Shown here: piece after piece, positions 23,760 to 35,690 of the stretch
Layout of the letters: every line of letters starts with the position of its first letter
How positions within the stretch are numbered: the first letter of the stretch is position 1
Position numbers and translations under genes: made by a program
Origin: Larimichthys crocea
Lineage: Eukaryota; Chordata; Actinopteri; Sciaenidae
Length of the DNA: 64,000 nucleotides
Direction: 5' to 3'
Assembly: GCF_000972845.2 (NCBI RefSeq)
Contig: NC_040018.1
Span: forward strand, 8,590,140-8,654,139
Notes under the pieces: generated by a model
Told to the model about the DNA's origin: nothing
Seen by the model: only the letters and a program-made list of their open reading frames with translations
Database searches by the model: none

Positions 23760-25237
23760 GGGCGGGTGAACAAATTAGTCGTGGGTTTGATGAACAAAGA
23801 GACTGGCCTCAGAACAAAGCACGTGTTTTAGCCTTGTGCCTTTCACCTTCTTCATTCATTTTGAGGCCAGACAAATCAAAACGATCCTCCGGGCCTCCTT
23901 TTTTTTATTTCTTCATCGCTCTCATGCAAGAAAATATTCTGTCTAATTAATATGACCTTATGAATTTTTAATAAAGCCAGATCCCTTCTTTGAAAATGCA
24001 GTGGGGAGCCTTGAAGTACATGTGTCAGTATTTGCGCTCAGCTATGAGGAAGAAAGGGGAGAAAATCCATGACTTTGGTTGAACTAGTTTGTGATGAATA
24101 ACTGATGCACATTTTAACCTATTTACTTCATTTTGATTTTCTCCACTTGCATGTCTTTAGATCACTGGAGATGATTGACAGATCAAGACTGTTGGGGTAA
24201 AATTATTGCTACTCCCTTATTTATTTATTTATTTATTTATTTTCTGAGCTAGCAATGCCATGCCAAAGAGGAAGTTAAGATTTCAAACTGTTCAAAGTGA
24301 ATTTCAGATGAGGTGTAATTCAATGGAAAATATAAAATGTCAGTCTCAATTCTGCACTTTGAGAAGAGAGGGATTCTCAACACTCCGTTGGCTTGCACAC
24401 GGAGCTCAGGCTGCGCTGAGGAATCTCTCTTTTCTTTTTGCTGTCTGTCTGTTTTTTTCCTGACTTTTCTATAAAGAGAAAATGTAGACAGTTTAAAATC
24501 AACCAGCTACCAGGAAACGATTATTTCATTTTCAATTATGTACACATTTACTTCGGATGATAACAAAAATGTTCATACATGTCAAGACATGTACTGTATG
24601 TAAAAGTGAATCTGCGTGGGTTCAAAACCCAAATCATCAGGATGAATCAACAAGTCCCCTAAAATAAATTTAAAAAATACCTTTATGATGACTTTTAGGA
24701 AGTGTCTCCATCATTGTGACACTAATAAACATGTTTTGTGACCATGCCATGTCCATTAGTTGCTATTGGAAATATCTAAAGCACAACTACATGCAGTAGT
24801 TTTTTTTTGGGATGATAGCATGTTTGGTAAAGGAAGACCCTGAGAAAAAGTGTCAATCAAAATATATGATTACTACATGGAAATGAATGTTATTCTGTGT
24901 AAACATGATTAGGTAAGAATGAAACAAAGTGTTGGTTCAGGCAGAGCACAAATTCCACTTGTATTATTTGATTGTCATCAGCTTTTATTATTCATGTCTC
25001 ACAATCAATGACTCATTCAAAGCTGTGTCTATCAGCTTCTGACGTGCAATCACATCCATGCGCTTGTATAGACTTTATAACCTGACACTTCTCATTATTA
25101 CTCTGCTGATATGTAAATGCTGTTTGATGCCACAGCTGCCTCCACCACCCTGATCCAGGATCCTAGGACTCTAGCTTGTTTTAGCATTGCTCTATGCTTT
25201 TTACTGTGAGGTGCTTCTCTTATTTAGAATACCCTCA
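23754..25237. other. non-coding stretch, AT-rich
   Basis: I see no gene. (TTTA)n of about 6 units lies at 24219-24241. The 23770-24000 part is repeat-free, with TAATTAAT near 23944 and TTTTTAATAAAG near 23966. Confidence 0.5.
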
Positions 25238-25450
25238 TTGATATAAAAGGGGGTGGACAAAATAGTAGAAACGCCTGTCAGCTGACGATACATTTAGATC
25301 AAAACCTCTCTAAGACAACTCCAACATTATAACCAGACTGTTACACCTATTACAGTTCTCCCAACCTTTTATTTCACAACACTCTCACCAGTGACTAACA
25401 GCAGCTACAGTTTGCAGAGTTTAGGTTATTGTCTATCACTTGGAGCTTAA
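25238..25450 (+). repeat. possible interspersed repeat (GGGGGTGGACAAAAT type)
   Basis: The left edge GGGGGTGGACAAAATAGTAG followed by AAACGCCTG resembles the start of a fish interspersed repeat I recall. The right boundary is a guess and no second copy is present in the window. Confidence 0.35.
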
Positions 25451-26071
25451 AGTCTCTCTCTTTCCTACTCTCCATAGGATTCTGAGGGGGGGTCATCAGA
25501 CCGAAGAAGTACAAGAGATCAGGCTTCACTCACAATCCTTCATTTTGTCAACAAATCATTTAAACGTATCTTGTTGACGGTGTGGTTCATGCTAGTGAAT
25601 GTGTAACACTGATTCTTGAGAGTTGGGGCAAAACACTTTCTGAAAAGCTTTTTTTGAAAAAATGTACACTATAGTGATTAGAGTTATATATTCATGTAGA
25701 TAAAGGTGCAGGCTGGAGGTTAAAAAAATATTTTAAACAAATTCACGTTTACCTTAAAAACTTGATTTGTGTCAACTCCGTCAGACACACTAAAAGTATA
25801 TAATTTAGTTACTCTGATATGACATAAAATATAAGATATAAACTAAAGGTTTAATTTAACACTGTTATGAATACAGAAATACAGAAAAAAAAAATGCATT
25901 TTCAAACTTTATCTTTTATTTTGCCACTAAAAAAAAAAATCCTTAAGTGAATAAGACACAAGAGGAGGTAGATCTGATGATCCTTTATTACTTAAACAAC
26001 AAAAACTGAAGAAATAATTAGAAAAACATACATCTGACGGTGCTGATGAAGGTCTGACGGTGTTCACTCTC

Positions 26072-26644
26072 AAAGGTGCAGTGTGTGTTCCTACACCCAG
26101 ATGTTGGAAACATGTACACACTGGCTTGTGCAGACAAAATCAATGTCCAGTGGAAGTAGTGGGAGATAAGACACAGCCATTGCAACATTCCTAAGAATAT
26201 AACACAAGATATTCAGGATTTCTTTCTGAACTCTGCATGTGTGATAACTGATATAATTGTGATAACTGATAAGAAGTAGCTGAGAATGATACTGACAGAC
26301 TCAATGATCAACTAGGAACCCCCTGCAAAGCTGAGCTTCTCTTCATTCTATTATGTCACGGTATCTAGCATCTGATTGGAAGATGTGTCTGTTTTGGACA
26401 AATCTGCCACAGATAACACTGTACTGGAACGTGTTTTGTACACAAGAGACAGGATGCTGTGGCATTCTGGACACAGCCTATGGATCCTGTCTTAAAATAT
26501 ATCAGGACAAAATGACCACAGGTGCACTTTTGGTCTGATGGTCCAAGTAAACCGGATTTGAAAAAGCAACATTGAACTTCTTTCCCGCTCTATAAGAAGC
26601 CAGTGTGTATATTTTCAATAGTGAAAACTACACACTGCACCTTT
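26072..26644. mobile_element. MITE with 15-base perfect terminal inverted repeats
   Basis: 26072-26086 (AAAGGTGCAGTGTGT) is the exact reverse complement of 26630-26644. The 573-base interior has no transposase frame. The internal words ATTCTGGACACAGCCTATG and TTGAACTTCTTTCCCGCTC are ones I associate with a fish non-autonomous family. A short direct duplication of TGTGATAACTGATA lies near 26230-26270. No clear target duplication is visible, so the superfamily is open. Confidence 0.8.
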
Positions 26645-29100
26645 AAGATTTTCCATCAGTCAGTCAATCAATCATGTAGACAAGTGCTATATATAACACA
26701 TGTGCTGGAAAGTTATTTAATAATAAGCAGATAAAAGAAAATTATTCAATAAACAGACCACATCTATCATAATCATCAGACCGTCATAAGTATATTGTAA
26801 AATAATGTAATTGCATGCTATATATGTACATTTATGTGCAGATAAAACCCTAAAATAACATTCTATTCCTTTACTATGTTCGACAATAGTATACTATTAG
26901 CACAATGGAGTGATGGTGTTGATATCCTCCAGCTGTGACCGTAGGAAAATTGACATTATTCATCTAAAATATCAAAAAATGTCAAACATATCAGAGCATG
27001 TGTGGTATTGATGCATTTACCACAGCCAGGAGAATGAAAAGGGATCCTCAGGGATGCAGCTGACCATACTATTGCCCGATTTAATGAGGTTTATAAAAAA
27101 AAAATCTGACATTTTAAAGTTTTTGGGGCTGGTGAATATTGTGACCTCTTGCTGAGGAAAGGAGAAATAACGTGGGCCGTCTAACCACTGGTCATACATT
27201 TAAACAAATATCCCTCCAAAAAAGTCTATGCTAAAACATAACATCAGTATTCACTATTCCTTAGGACATGTTTTGTCCCGACTCTCAAGAATCAGCGGTA
27301 AATCACAGAGAGTTGAAGTGGAGCAGCTGGACATTTTGGCTTCCTGACACCTTCTTTGCCTCAACGACACCTTACTCAATATGTACTTGACACAATGACA
27401 TTCCCCTTGTGCCAGGCTTGAGTCCAGTTGACATGGTGACCAAACCAAATGTGATGACAATAATGGTGACGTAAGCTATAAACGGCTCCAAATGACTTGT
27501 TTCGCTATCAGAATTTGATCAATTCGGTCCAATATCATTTGGAAAGTCCAGAACCGCGTGCTTCAATCATTGTATCTCCATTCGAGTTAGCATATGGCTA
27601 AACCATAAGATAGCTGGCTCGACTGGCAGAAGTCTCTTAAACTCAGTATTCATTCATCCAGGTAATGCAGGGGGTGGCTTTATGTGCTACTGAGGAGCTT
27701 TCAGAGGAATAACAGGGCTCCGTTTCTATAGCTATATCCACTTTTACTCAGTATATCAGAATCAACCTCTGCTGTGCTTTGAGCTTTGAGATGCCACTTT
27801 TGTATCACTGTGGAGAAGTTTTTCACTCAGGAGATATTGATTTATTTATAGTTTCACAGTTTTTAGGAACCACTATGCTCCAAACATACTGTGCACAAAA
27901 ACATACGCACACTAGCGCTGACCCAAACCTTTGCATTCATTATTATGTGTAATTATTTGGTATGTGGATGCATACATTCACACCTTTAATTGGCTTTTTT
28001 ATATCACAAAAGTGTTGGTATGCAGCTGTAACATCTGCGCTTTGTGCATATTAGTATAGCTTTTTGTCTGCTATGCTGAATGTGTGAGCTTACAGCAAAC
28101 TGTCACTGACCTGCCATATAAAACTGGGAATCTGCCAAACTCTGCTTCATATACAAAAGTTAAACTGACAAAAAGTTCATTGTGTTAGTGTTAAAACTCT
28201 GTCTTTATTTATAGAGACATCACTATATTGTTTTTCACACCATCAAATATATTCACATGTGCATGGGAGTATATAAGATATCTTTGATGAAAGCTTTATG
28301 GCATTTGTTTATGAAAACAGAAAAAAAAAAGTTACAAATATGTGTTATCAGAGAGCTTTTAAAATGAACTTTCTCTTTAGCATTGTCTTTTTTTTCCTCT
28401 CTACTTTTCTTCACAAGTTGACACTAATGGTTTCTTACAGCAACAGCGAGTGTGTGGGGGGCCTTTGGCTTTCAAGAGTCTGTTAGGACAGCTGTCTTTT
28501 AAAAAGCGAAACAACATTAGGCATAGGTAGTAAAACTCTGCTATTAATCTGTAGCAGGCTCCAGTGTGGCTGCCTTGGCTAATGAACATAGCGCTCGGTG
28601 TATCTGTCCATTTCTTTACCAACCCTGTCAGAGAGGGATCAGAGGTCAAATGGCTTAATGCTGCATGTGTGGGAGGTGTGTACAAGGCATCTGTCAGCCG
28701 GTCGGGGAGGGAACAGTGCACAGAGACAAAGAGGAGAAGGTGAGATTTAGAGACGCCGTTAGCTTCCAGCAGCATGGCAAGTGTGGCTGCCATGTCTCGA
28801 GGTCCTCCTCAAGTCTACATTTTTGTTCTTTTGGTTTTGTTACTTATTTTGTCTTTTTCATATCATGTAATCATGTACAAAAGTCTTATACAAGTTTTAT
28901 ACAACAGACGATTTGTGGACAACATGTCCTCTACCATAAGAGAGTCAATAAGGAATATTCATGGCTTTGGTTACCTGTTGTTGCACCTGGACAATGGAAG
29001 TAATGAAGAAAGTTGAGAGTCAGAGACCAAGGTCCTGGTCAGGCTGTGGAAACATGCAAACCAATCTGCACTACCAAGTATTCTTCTGACAAATGTCTTC
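26645..29100. other. non-coding stretch
   Basis: I see no convincing gene. The 130-codon minus frame (28401-28793) and the 80-codon plus frame (28774-29016, with one hydrophobic segment near residues 14-34) lack family features, codon support or splice context. No microsatellite longer than about 12 bases is present. AT-rich throughout. Confidence 0.5.
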
Positions 29101-29935
29101 TAACTGCCCACTGTTGACCCTGTCCTGAATGAATGCCACCCACTAGCATTCAACTTCACTTGAGTGGTTTGTCAAACCCTTTGAAATTCTCTTTCTGATT
29201 AACTGGATCCACTAAAGTTTGCATGAAGGCCAAACAGGTCAATGGATGACACCATCGCCCTAAACCTTCACAGTGCCCTCCTCCACCTACACCTTTCATC
29301 GACTACTCTCCAGAGATCTAAGGTTTAACACCAACCTATGTGACTGGATCCTGAACGTCCTTCCAGGCTGGCCTCAGGCTGGGTAGATAGGCACTACGAC
29401 ATCCTACACTCTGTCTCTCAACATCAGCACCCCTTAAAGCTGAACCAACACCATCATACAGTTTGCTGATGATACAAATGTTATTGACCTGGTCATAGAT
29501 GACAATGAGACTGTATCTCCATCTACAACTTCAGCAAAACAAAGGAGCCAGTTGTGGCCCCATCGCCATCAATGGGACTACAGTGGATAAAGTCAGAAGC
29601 TTTAGGTTCCTCTGGGTTTACATTAGCAAGGACCTGACCAGGACCCACCACATCAACACCATCACCAAGACAGTAAGACAGTGGCTCTTCTTCCTCCACA
29701 ACACTGACTCCAGGATACTGCCATTTTTATAGATGCACAGCTGAGAGAATCCTGACTGGGTGCATCACCCAGACATTACAGAGGGTGATGAAAACTTCTC
29801 AGCACATCACTAGGATAAGGCTAAACACCATGGGGGAACTCTGCACAGAGCTGTGGGAAATAGAGTCATTAGGCTCAGGGACAGCTTCATCCCACAGGCT
29901 GAACTTGTGTACTGTACATGCATATTCTGCACTAG
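29100..29935 (+). mobile_element. L2/Rex1-like LINE remnant (reverse transcriptase)
   Basis: In shifting plus frames with several stops the block reads as the reverse-transcriptase domain of a fish LINE. LDPLKFA-stop-RPNRSMDDTIALN (29206-29265) matches the FAYRPNRSVDDAV segment. A NTNLCDWILN piece follows. LLMIQM sits where the catalytic FADD should be, and in the next frame the DNA encodes FADDTN near 29461. IAINGTTVDKVRSFRFLWVY (29560-29620) matches the LINE block after the catalytic site, and RLRDSFIPQAELV (about 29872-29910) is the C-terminal end. The frameshifts make it non-functional. Endonuclease and 3' tail are absent or unrecognisable. Confidence 0.85.
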
Positions 29936-30665
29936 CTCCACCTGCTTATATGCTTGGTTTTCTGCTGTACTTCCTACAACCTGTTTACATTTCAGCGTAT
30001 TTATTTACTAGCCGTTTAAACACGTACACATATTTATTTTACTGCCTGTTTATAAGATGTTCATCCATCACGGTATAAGAATGTATATGCATACCTGTCT
30101 ACAACTTATGTATATACATTTACGATACTGTGCAACCAGTTTAAACCAGAGTTTACATATTTTACATTTGCTTATCTGTATACAACAGTATTGCATTTCA
30201 TTTTATATGGGATTACTCCTACATTTTAGTTCTTGCATATAGTCTGACACAGCTAAGTGATGGGAAATGGATGAAGGGATGGGTGTCATTTTTTTCCCAA
30301 AGCCTCACAAGCTTCCACATGATCTAATACTGTGCACTTCGACATGAAATGTGAGAAATCATCCTCCATTTTTACTGTAGATGTATGTCTGTTCATTGAA
30401 CACCTCTCTGTCTAGATCTCTATACGTTTCTCTGGCTGCACTGCAGTTACTTTCACATGATAAAAGGAGAACATCTACAGTAAAGCAGAGCTTTAACTGA
30501 ATTTGTGAATTGGAAGCATGTGTTATTCTCCCCACCCCATGCACGCAGAAATACAACACCCTTTTTTTGTGTAAAAACAGGGGTACAAAAGACAAGACAG
30601 CTTGGCACAGCTGGAATGACACACACCCCCGCATAGCCATCATCACCAGCTCGCCCCTCTCTGGC
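29936..30665. other. non-coding stretch, nothing recognisable
   Basis: I see no gene. AT-rich DNA immediately after the LINE remnant may include its decayed 3' untranslated region. The 102-codon minus frame at 30359-30667 has no domain features. Confidence 0.45.
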
Positions 30666-30667
30666 AC

Positions 30668-31100
30668 TCTCTCTGAGGGTTTATAATTGATTTAGGGGGC
30701 AGGCGATAAAGATCGATGTCAGTCTGCCTCAGCTGCGACACCAAAAGAGTCGCAGTGGCATCATGTGACGGAAGACACCAGCCTATTATGGAGGCACAAT
30801 CAAATATTTGTAGCATCCGGACACACTCGTTATTTATTCATGCTAATACAAGTATATTAAAGAAGCTAAACAGGGTTAGTGCTCCATCACTCACAAGGGG
30901 AATCAGCCAAAGCATTTATCAGGACCTCGGGTACGACTCCCCTCGGCCAAGTCTCCCTTCACATACGGAACGCTAACTGACAGACTGAGGTGGATAATGG
31001 GCCCTGATTTGTATGCATAGGGCTGCCATTGTCATTTCTTTATGCTTGGTTTGCAAATAATGCATGATTTGGGACTAGAGCATCAAGAGGAGACTTTTAC
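30668..31100. promoter_or_regulatory. candidate regulatory block with SOX, POU and GATA motifs
   Basis: A 430-base, repeat-free, high-complexity block ending just before a CA tract. It has GCGATAAAGATCGAT near 30703-30717 (GATA-type), TTATTTATTCATGCTAATAC near 30829-30849, TATGCAT at 31012-31018, CATTGTC at 31027-31033 (SOX-type) and TTTGCAAATAATGCAT at 31050-31065 (two POU octamer-like words). A SOX site and octamer-like sites within 40 bases is an arrangement used in neural and stem-cell enhancers. This is the texture of a conserved enhancer, but conservation is untested. Confidence 0.4.
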
Positions 31101-31126
31101 TGTATGAACGAGTAGCCGCAAGCACA

Positions 31127-31155
31127 CACAAACACACACACACACACACACACAC
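31127..31155. repeat. (CA)n microsatellite
   Basis: An AC tract of about 14 units. Confidence 0.95.
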
Positions 31156-31589
31156 AAAGGCATGCGCACCCAAAAGCTCACATACCCTTACATGTTCACA
31201 CCCCTACTGGAATTCCTCTGCGTTTTTTGTCTATTATCGACGACACTCGCAGAGAGAGAGCATCTTCATTAGGCAAACACTGATACTGATGTATGTGATG
31301 GATATTTGTAACTATGAGTGTATGAACAGGAGCAGCTGCCATTCCTCAACTGTTTTACACCATTAACAGCGCCTCCCCACCCTTTGTCAGCCCATAAAAC
31401 CAAGACTTCAGATATATTATGTTTTAATACCCGCTTATAAAAGAAAACATAAAAATGCAAAATGCAATATCCAGGAGCTGTCACTTTGATAAACAAAGCT
31501 GAATATTGATTTGTCTCTAAATTGGAGCGCGGGGGGGAAAAACAATAATGTTAGATTCCCAGTAACATGAAATTACATGCTGAAACAGA

Positions 31590-31890
31590 GTGCGTTCTGC
31601 TTTGGCCTGTCACCATCCAGCTGCACAGCAGTTTCTCAAATGGAGTAAACCAGAGTCCCGCACAGCCAAAAGGAAGCTGCGGAATGACTTACGCCGGAGC
31701 ACAAACACTAGTTTTCTGCAGAACAAATCCAGCGTGATGGAGTGATACTGCTGATGAAATGAGACAGATGCACTTGTTGAATCAACCAGTTCATCAAATT
31801 ATCATTTCTAATCAATGATGATTTGCTGATGGCTGATATGGGAATACAGAAGGAATATTCACACGTCACCTACTTGCAGGTGAGAAGACA
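31590..31890. promoter_or_regulatory. candidate non-coding regulatory block
   Basis: Repeat-free DNA with TAATCAATGATGATTTGCTG near 31810-31829 (overlapping PBX/HOX-type ATCAATGAT words), AAATTATCATTTC near 31796 and several CAGCTG-type E-box-like words at the left edge. No open frame of note. Confidence 0.3.
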
Positions 31891-32740
31891 AGGGAAGGAG
31901 TGTTGATGTGTCGAACCACCAGCAACACTTTAAGTTTTGAGAACAACATATGCTTTTTTGCACTGTTCTTCATTCTATTGGAATTACAAAGAATTAAGCT
32001 CACCAGACCTCTGTGGCCTGCCCTTCATCTCTGCTCGAGTTCATGTGAAAGTGTCACATAAACATACAGGCATGATACAGTAATAATCACATATATCAAG
32101 TCATTAGCTGCTACTAGCACAGCACACCTGAACCGTCGGTTGGTGAATTGCATTGAGGGTAATGTAGGCACCAAGTTTTGACAAAGAAGAGTGCATGGAA
32201 TATTTTCTTTTTTTTCTGCCCATTATGAGTCCAACAAAGTTATGAGTGCAATGTTAAACTTGGCTTGCACATTTGATGAAGATGATAAAATACAGACATG
32301 ACCGTGAACCAGTTTTATTACTCCAAATAAGGAAATGAGCTCTGCGCAAACAAATATGTTTTCATTTTCTTTGCCAAAAAGTCATTGACCGACAATAAAA
32401 GTTATCCCACACAGTGTTATTGATGTTTGGGGAGGTCTGTTAATCATGTTAAACATATTTATAAGCCATTTTCATTAAATGCTAAAATTAGGAGTCATGA
32501 AGTATCAAGCTGATAAAATCATAAATCAACATTAGATCAAGTATTTCTGAAGAGAGCTACAGAAAATTTGGTTAAAGACAACAATTATCTGCCCAAAACT
32601 CAGTGAGTTTACAACTGTGTTACATTGTTATAACTTTGCCACTATCTGAATTATAATTAAGAGTTTCACTGCGTTTATTAAACAACTTTGCATTAATCAT
32701 GCAATAATAATATGCTGTGTTATGATCGATAACACTAATA
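31891..32740. other. AT-rich non-coding stretch
   Basis: I see no gene or repeat. It contains CAATAAAAGTTATC near 32392 and other AT words of the type bound by HOX and CDX proteins, at a density not clearly above background. Confidence 0.45.
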
Positions 32741-33480
32741 GTTAGATCTTGCAATGTCAATCCATCCGCCAGCAGCTCTGAGCTTTGCTCAGAACTTTAT
32801 GCTGCGTGTAGTTTTGTCTGACACCAGTTTTTGAAATGTCTTGTTCTGCCAAACCGTCTGATGGCTGTCTGAGTCGATTTGTCAGAAACATCTGGGGTGA
32901 AGCGATAACAAACTGCATGCTAACTCCCATGCTTCCCCCTTGCATGAAAAAAAAAATCTCCTTCTCTCTAACAAGGCGTACAGGCCCATACCTAGAGAGT
33001 TAGCGCTTCACGTCTTCGACAAATGGACTTACACCTCTCCCTCCATCTCCCGCTCAAGCAGAGCTCAGGGAAGGCAGGCACCAGTCTACTTCCCTCTGTC
33101 TCTCTCTATATTAAATCGACCAATCAGGGGGTGTCAGTCATGCATCCCAGCTCGCGGCTGACAAGTTGGCAGTTGCGATGCAAGAGCGGTTCATTCATTC
33201 CGATGACACTCTGCCAATATCTGTATGGTGGAAGCCGCACGTCTCTGCCTTTTTGCTCTTAGTCAGTGGAAACAGATTCACAGGCAGACAGGGAGGGAGA
33301 GAGATGGGCATCGAACCGAGCAGAATTAAAAGCTTTGACTGTAAGTCTTCGGATCCGGGGTGTCTGACTTGCCAGTTTGAAGTGTGACTGATAACACAGG
33401 AGGAAAGTTTACAGAGGAAACAGCTTGTCTTCCTGCCTGCAAAGCTCAATCTTTAATGTCTGCAGATGCAGGTCTTATTG
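32741..33480. promoter_or_regulatory. candidate regulatory block with CCAAT box and possible splice donor
   Basis: High-complexity DNA with a good CCAAT box (CCAATCAG at 33120-33127) and TGACA/TGTCA words near 32819 and 32890. A strong splice-donor-like ACTGTAAGT lies at 33338-33346, about 35 bases after an ATG in good context (33304). If transcribed to the right this could be a first exon, but the short reading frame MGIEPSRIKSFD matches nothing I know. A regulatory element without a transcript is equally possible. Confidence 0.25.
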
Positions 33481-34080
33481 AAGTGTAATAGCATGCTTGT
33501 GTGTTTATGCTTGTTGTAGAAACTTGGGGGCATATTGATGTAGCCAGGAGGGTGCTGAGCTAGAGCAAGGGTTGCTCACTGGCCTTGAACGGTTACCAGA
33601 GGGGGCCCTTTGGGGCCTTGGAGCATCACCAATAACACAACTACCATGACATCAACTCAAAGTCTTCTAAATTCAAGAATAAACAGCAGTGCTGTATTCT
33701 CTTCAGCTTGCTCTTAACGCTTTCGCCGTCATGTTTATTGACATTTCTCATTAGTACAGTAAGTGTCATAAAAAAATCAAAGATCTCCTCAAAACCAGAT
33801 TCACATGATCCAAAACATGAAGGCTTCTTACTGATAATTCCTCAAATAAAAACAGCACCCCAGCTTGGAAACGTCATAAATAACAATCTTCTGGTCGCAT
33901 CTGTGAAGCAGAAAGTAAACTCCAAAAAGTTAAAAGCCACTGTCGCCACTAGTGAGTCCTTGGAGTATTAGCGGTGAAGTTCTGCAATAAAGAAAAAGCC
34001 AAACAACACCTATTCTAAAACGTATGCGTCTAAATGATGATAATTGTGTTTTTTGGTGCAGTATGTTTTTAGAATCCACG
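33481..34080. other. non-coding stretch, nothing recognisable
   Basis: I see no gene, simple repeat or recognisable transposon sequence. The 87-codon frame at 33708-33971 has no domain features. Confidence 0.5.
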
Positions 34081-34300
34081 ATGAGTTCAAATGCTTTGCC
34101 TCTAATGAGAGACCTGTCCCAAGTGGGTCAAAGCATTCTGGGTAAAACAGCTAATTAAGCGGCAATTAACCAGTGCTGTCTGCCAGAAAACTAAACATAG
34201 TCAGGGCAATTTAGTTGGAACGTGCTCAAATGGCTGCTTGTTAGTCCAGCCACCGCAGCAACAGCTAAAATAAAATAAAAAATCACAAACACAGATTCTT
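34080..34300. promoter_or_regulatory. candidate homeodomain-motif block
   Basis: Repeat-free DNA with CAGCTAATTAAG (34149-34160) and GGCAATTAACC (34161-34171) only a few bases apart, preceded by GTGGGTCAAAGCATTC (nuclear-receptor or TCF-like TCAAAG) near 34125-34140. Paired TAATTA/CAATTA cores with conserved-looking flanks resemble homeodomain enhancers. Confidence 0.3.
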
Positions 34301-34479
34301 TTATTTTTCCTGAAATGAGATTAGAAAATTACAAAACAACATTGATCTCTGACTTTACTCCTCCACGATGATAAATGATTAAGAATCATGTAAAACAAGG
34401 AAACGGAGGAAGAGAAAGTGAGAAAGAAAAGGCTTGGACGCAGAGAAAGCAATGCATGAGATGCATGTTTTGTCTTAAG

Positions 34480-34900
34480 TGGGATTCATACGGGCCTTAA
34501 CACTGGGTGACAGAGTGTGTGATGTTTTCCTATCTTTCATTATCAGGCAGCCAGCCCTGGCCGCCAGGCATTACCTGTTGATGACCGAGTGGAACGCCGA
34601 CCTGATGGACAGATGGATGGGATCGTTGATGAATGTCTGGCAGGTGCTTTGTCAGTCTGGAAGGCAATCTAAAACCCAGGGAGAGGGGAGAAACCACTTA
34701 GACTCCAGGGACACCTCCAACGTCTCTTACACAACTCAAAATCCCACCTGCACCCCCCGCCTCTCCCAAACCCCCGCTCGCAATCAAATTACAGCATTAC
34801 ACTTGGTGTTAATGAGCCTGCTTTACAATGCTTTTGTCACCTATAATGGCAGGCTATGTCGTTCCAATATCAGCTGGGGTCTAATTTAGAAAAATGCCCA
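34480..34900. promoter_or_regulatory. candidate non-coding regulatory block
   Basis: High-complexity, GC-balanced DNA containing GACAGATGG near 34608 and two AT-rich islands near 34790-34830 (CAATCAAATTACAGCATTAC). It overlaps the longest simple open frame here (136 codons plus), which has no recognised domain, cysteine pattern or membrane segment. I treat the openness as chance. Confidence 0.25.
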
Positions 34901-35100
34901 TAGAGGAGGTCAATCTCCTCTCTCATACGCGATGACTGATAGATCCAATACCTCTGGAATCAGATAAAACTTTGACAAATGGCCCCGTGCCGGCCTGAGC
35001 GGTGTTGGGAAGGACGGCAGGGGAGCCGGGGAGCTGCTGTGTCCACGGCCAGCCCTGTCCCTCTATCCCATCACACCAGCACTGGCTTTGATCAATGGGG

Positions 35101-35130
35101 CCACAGTTCAGACACACACACACATACAGA
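35101..35130. repeat. short CA patch
   Basis: An imperfect ACACAC/CATACA patch. Confidence 0.7.
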
Positions 35131-35202
35131 CAGGTCCTAGGCCCGTCATCACATGATTAAAAGGCCTAGAGGATATTGCTTTCCCACCATTCACCCTACC
35201 AA

Positions 35203-35221
35203 AAAGAAAAAAAAAAAAAAA
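35203..35221. repeat. poly-A run
   Basis: A run of about 18 A residues after AAAAAGA, without a retroposon body attached. Confidence 0.9.
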
Positions 35222-35454
35222 ACTTCATAAAACTAAGACAAAAGCATGTCCCCCTACTACTTCCCCCCTCCCTCCGCCTTTGTTCCTCTTCTTTTTCTCT
35301 CTGCATGCAAATCTGGATTGATTAGAAAGAGAGATGAGGCTAAGTAATATGAGATAGATTTCACCTTCCTCCTACTCTTGTCCTCTCCTACTGAGCAAAG
35401 GGAGAAGAATCCCTCTCTTCCCCTCGTTATTGTTGTTTTCCATCTACCTTCAGC

Positions 35455-35690
35455 CACAAGACACCCGCTGCCCTAACCTTGCATTAATCACAACCCGGGC
35501 TGATAAATCGACCGGCCGATTAGCATGATAGATAGCCCAAAAAATGTAAATACTACCGCACATTGCTAATTGGCTCCCTCTACCTGGAGACACATCTGTA
35601 GTTGCTGTTTCGACGTGGAGGATAACTTTGGCCTGGCGGGCATGGCTCTCGATCATTAAAGAGATGTAGAGTTATCATCTGTTTGTGAAT
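35455..35690. promoter_or_regulatory. candidate homeodomain-motif regulatory block
   Basis: Repeat-free DNA with four ordered homeodomain-type sites: GCATTAATCAC (35481-35491), CCGATTAGC (35516-35524), GCTAATTGG (35565-35573) and GATCATTAAAG (35651-35661). An imperfect palindrome AATCGACCGGCCGATT lies at 35507-35522. TAATC/GATTA words are the preferred sites of OTX/CRX/PITX-class proteins. The block is bounded by pyrimidine-rich sequence on both sides. Confidence 0.35.

Noticed and set aside
28401..28793. 130-codon minus-strand open frame
   Set aside because: No family features, and no splice sites at sensible positions.
33100..33130. TATA plus CCAAT core promoter
   Set aside because: The TATA-like word lies upstream of the CCAAT box on the plus strand and only a few bases from it on the minus strand, which is the wrong arrangement either way.
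34479..34889. 136-codon plus-strand open frame
   Set aside because: No recognisable motif, membrane segment or splice context. The DNA texture fits regulatory sequence better.
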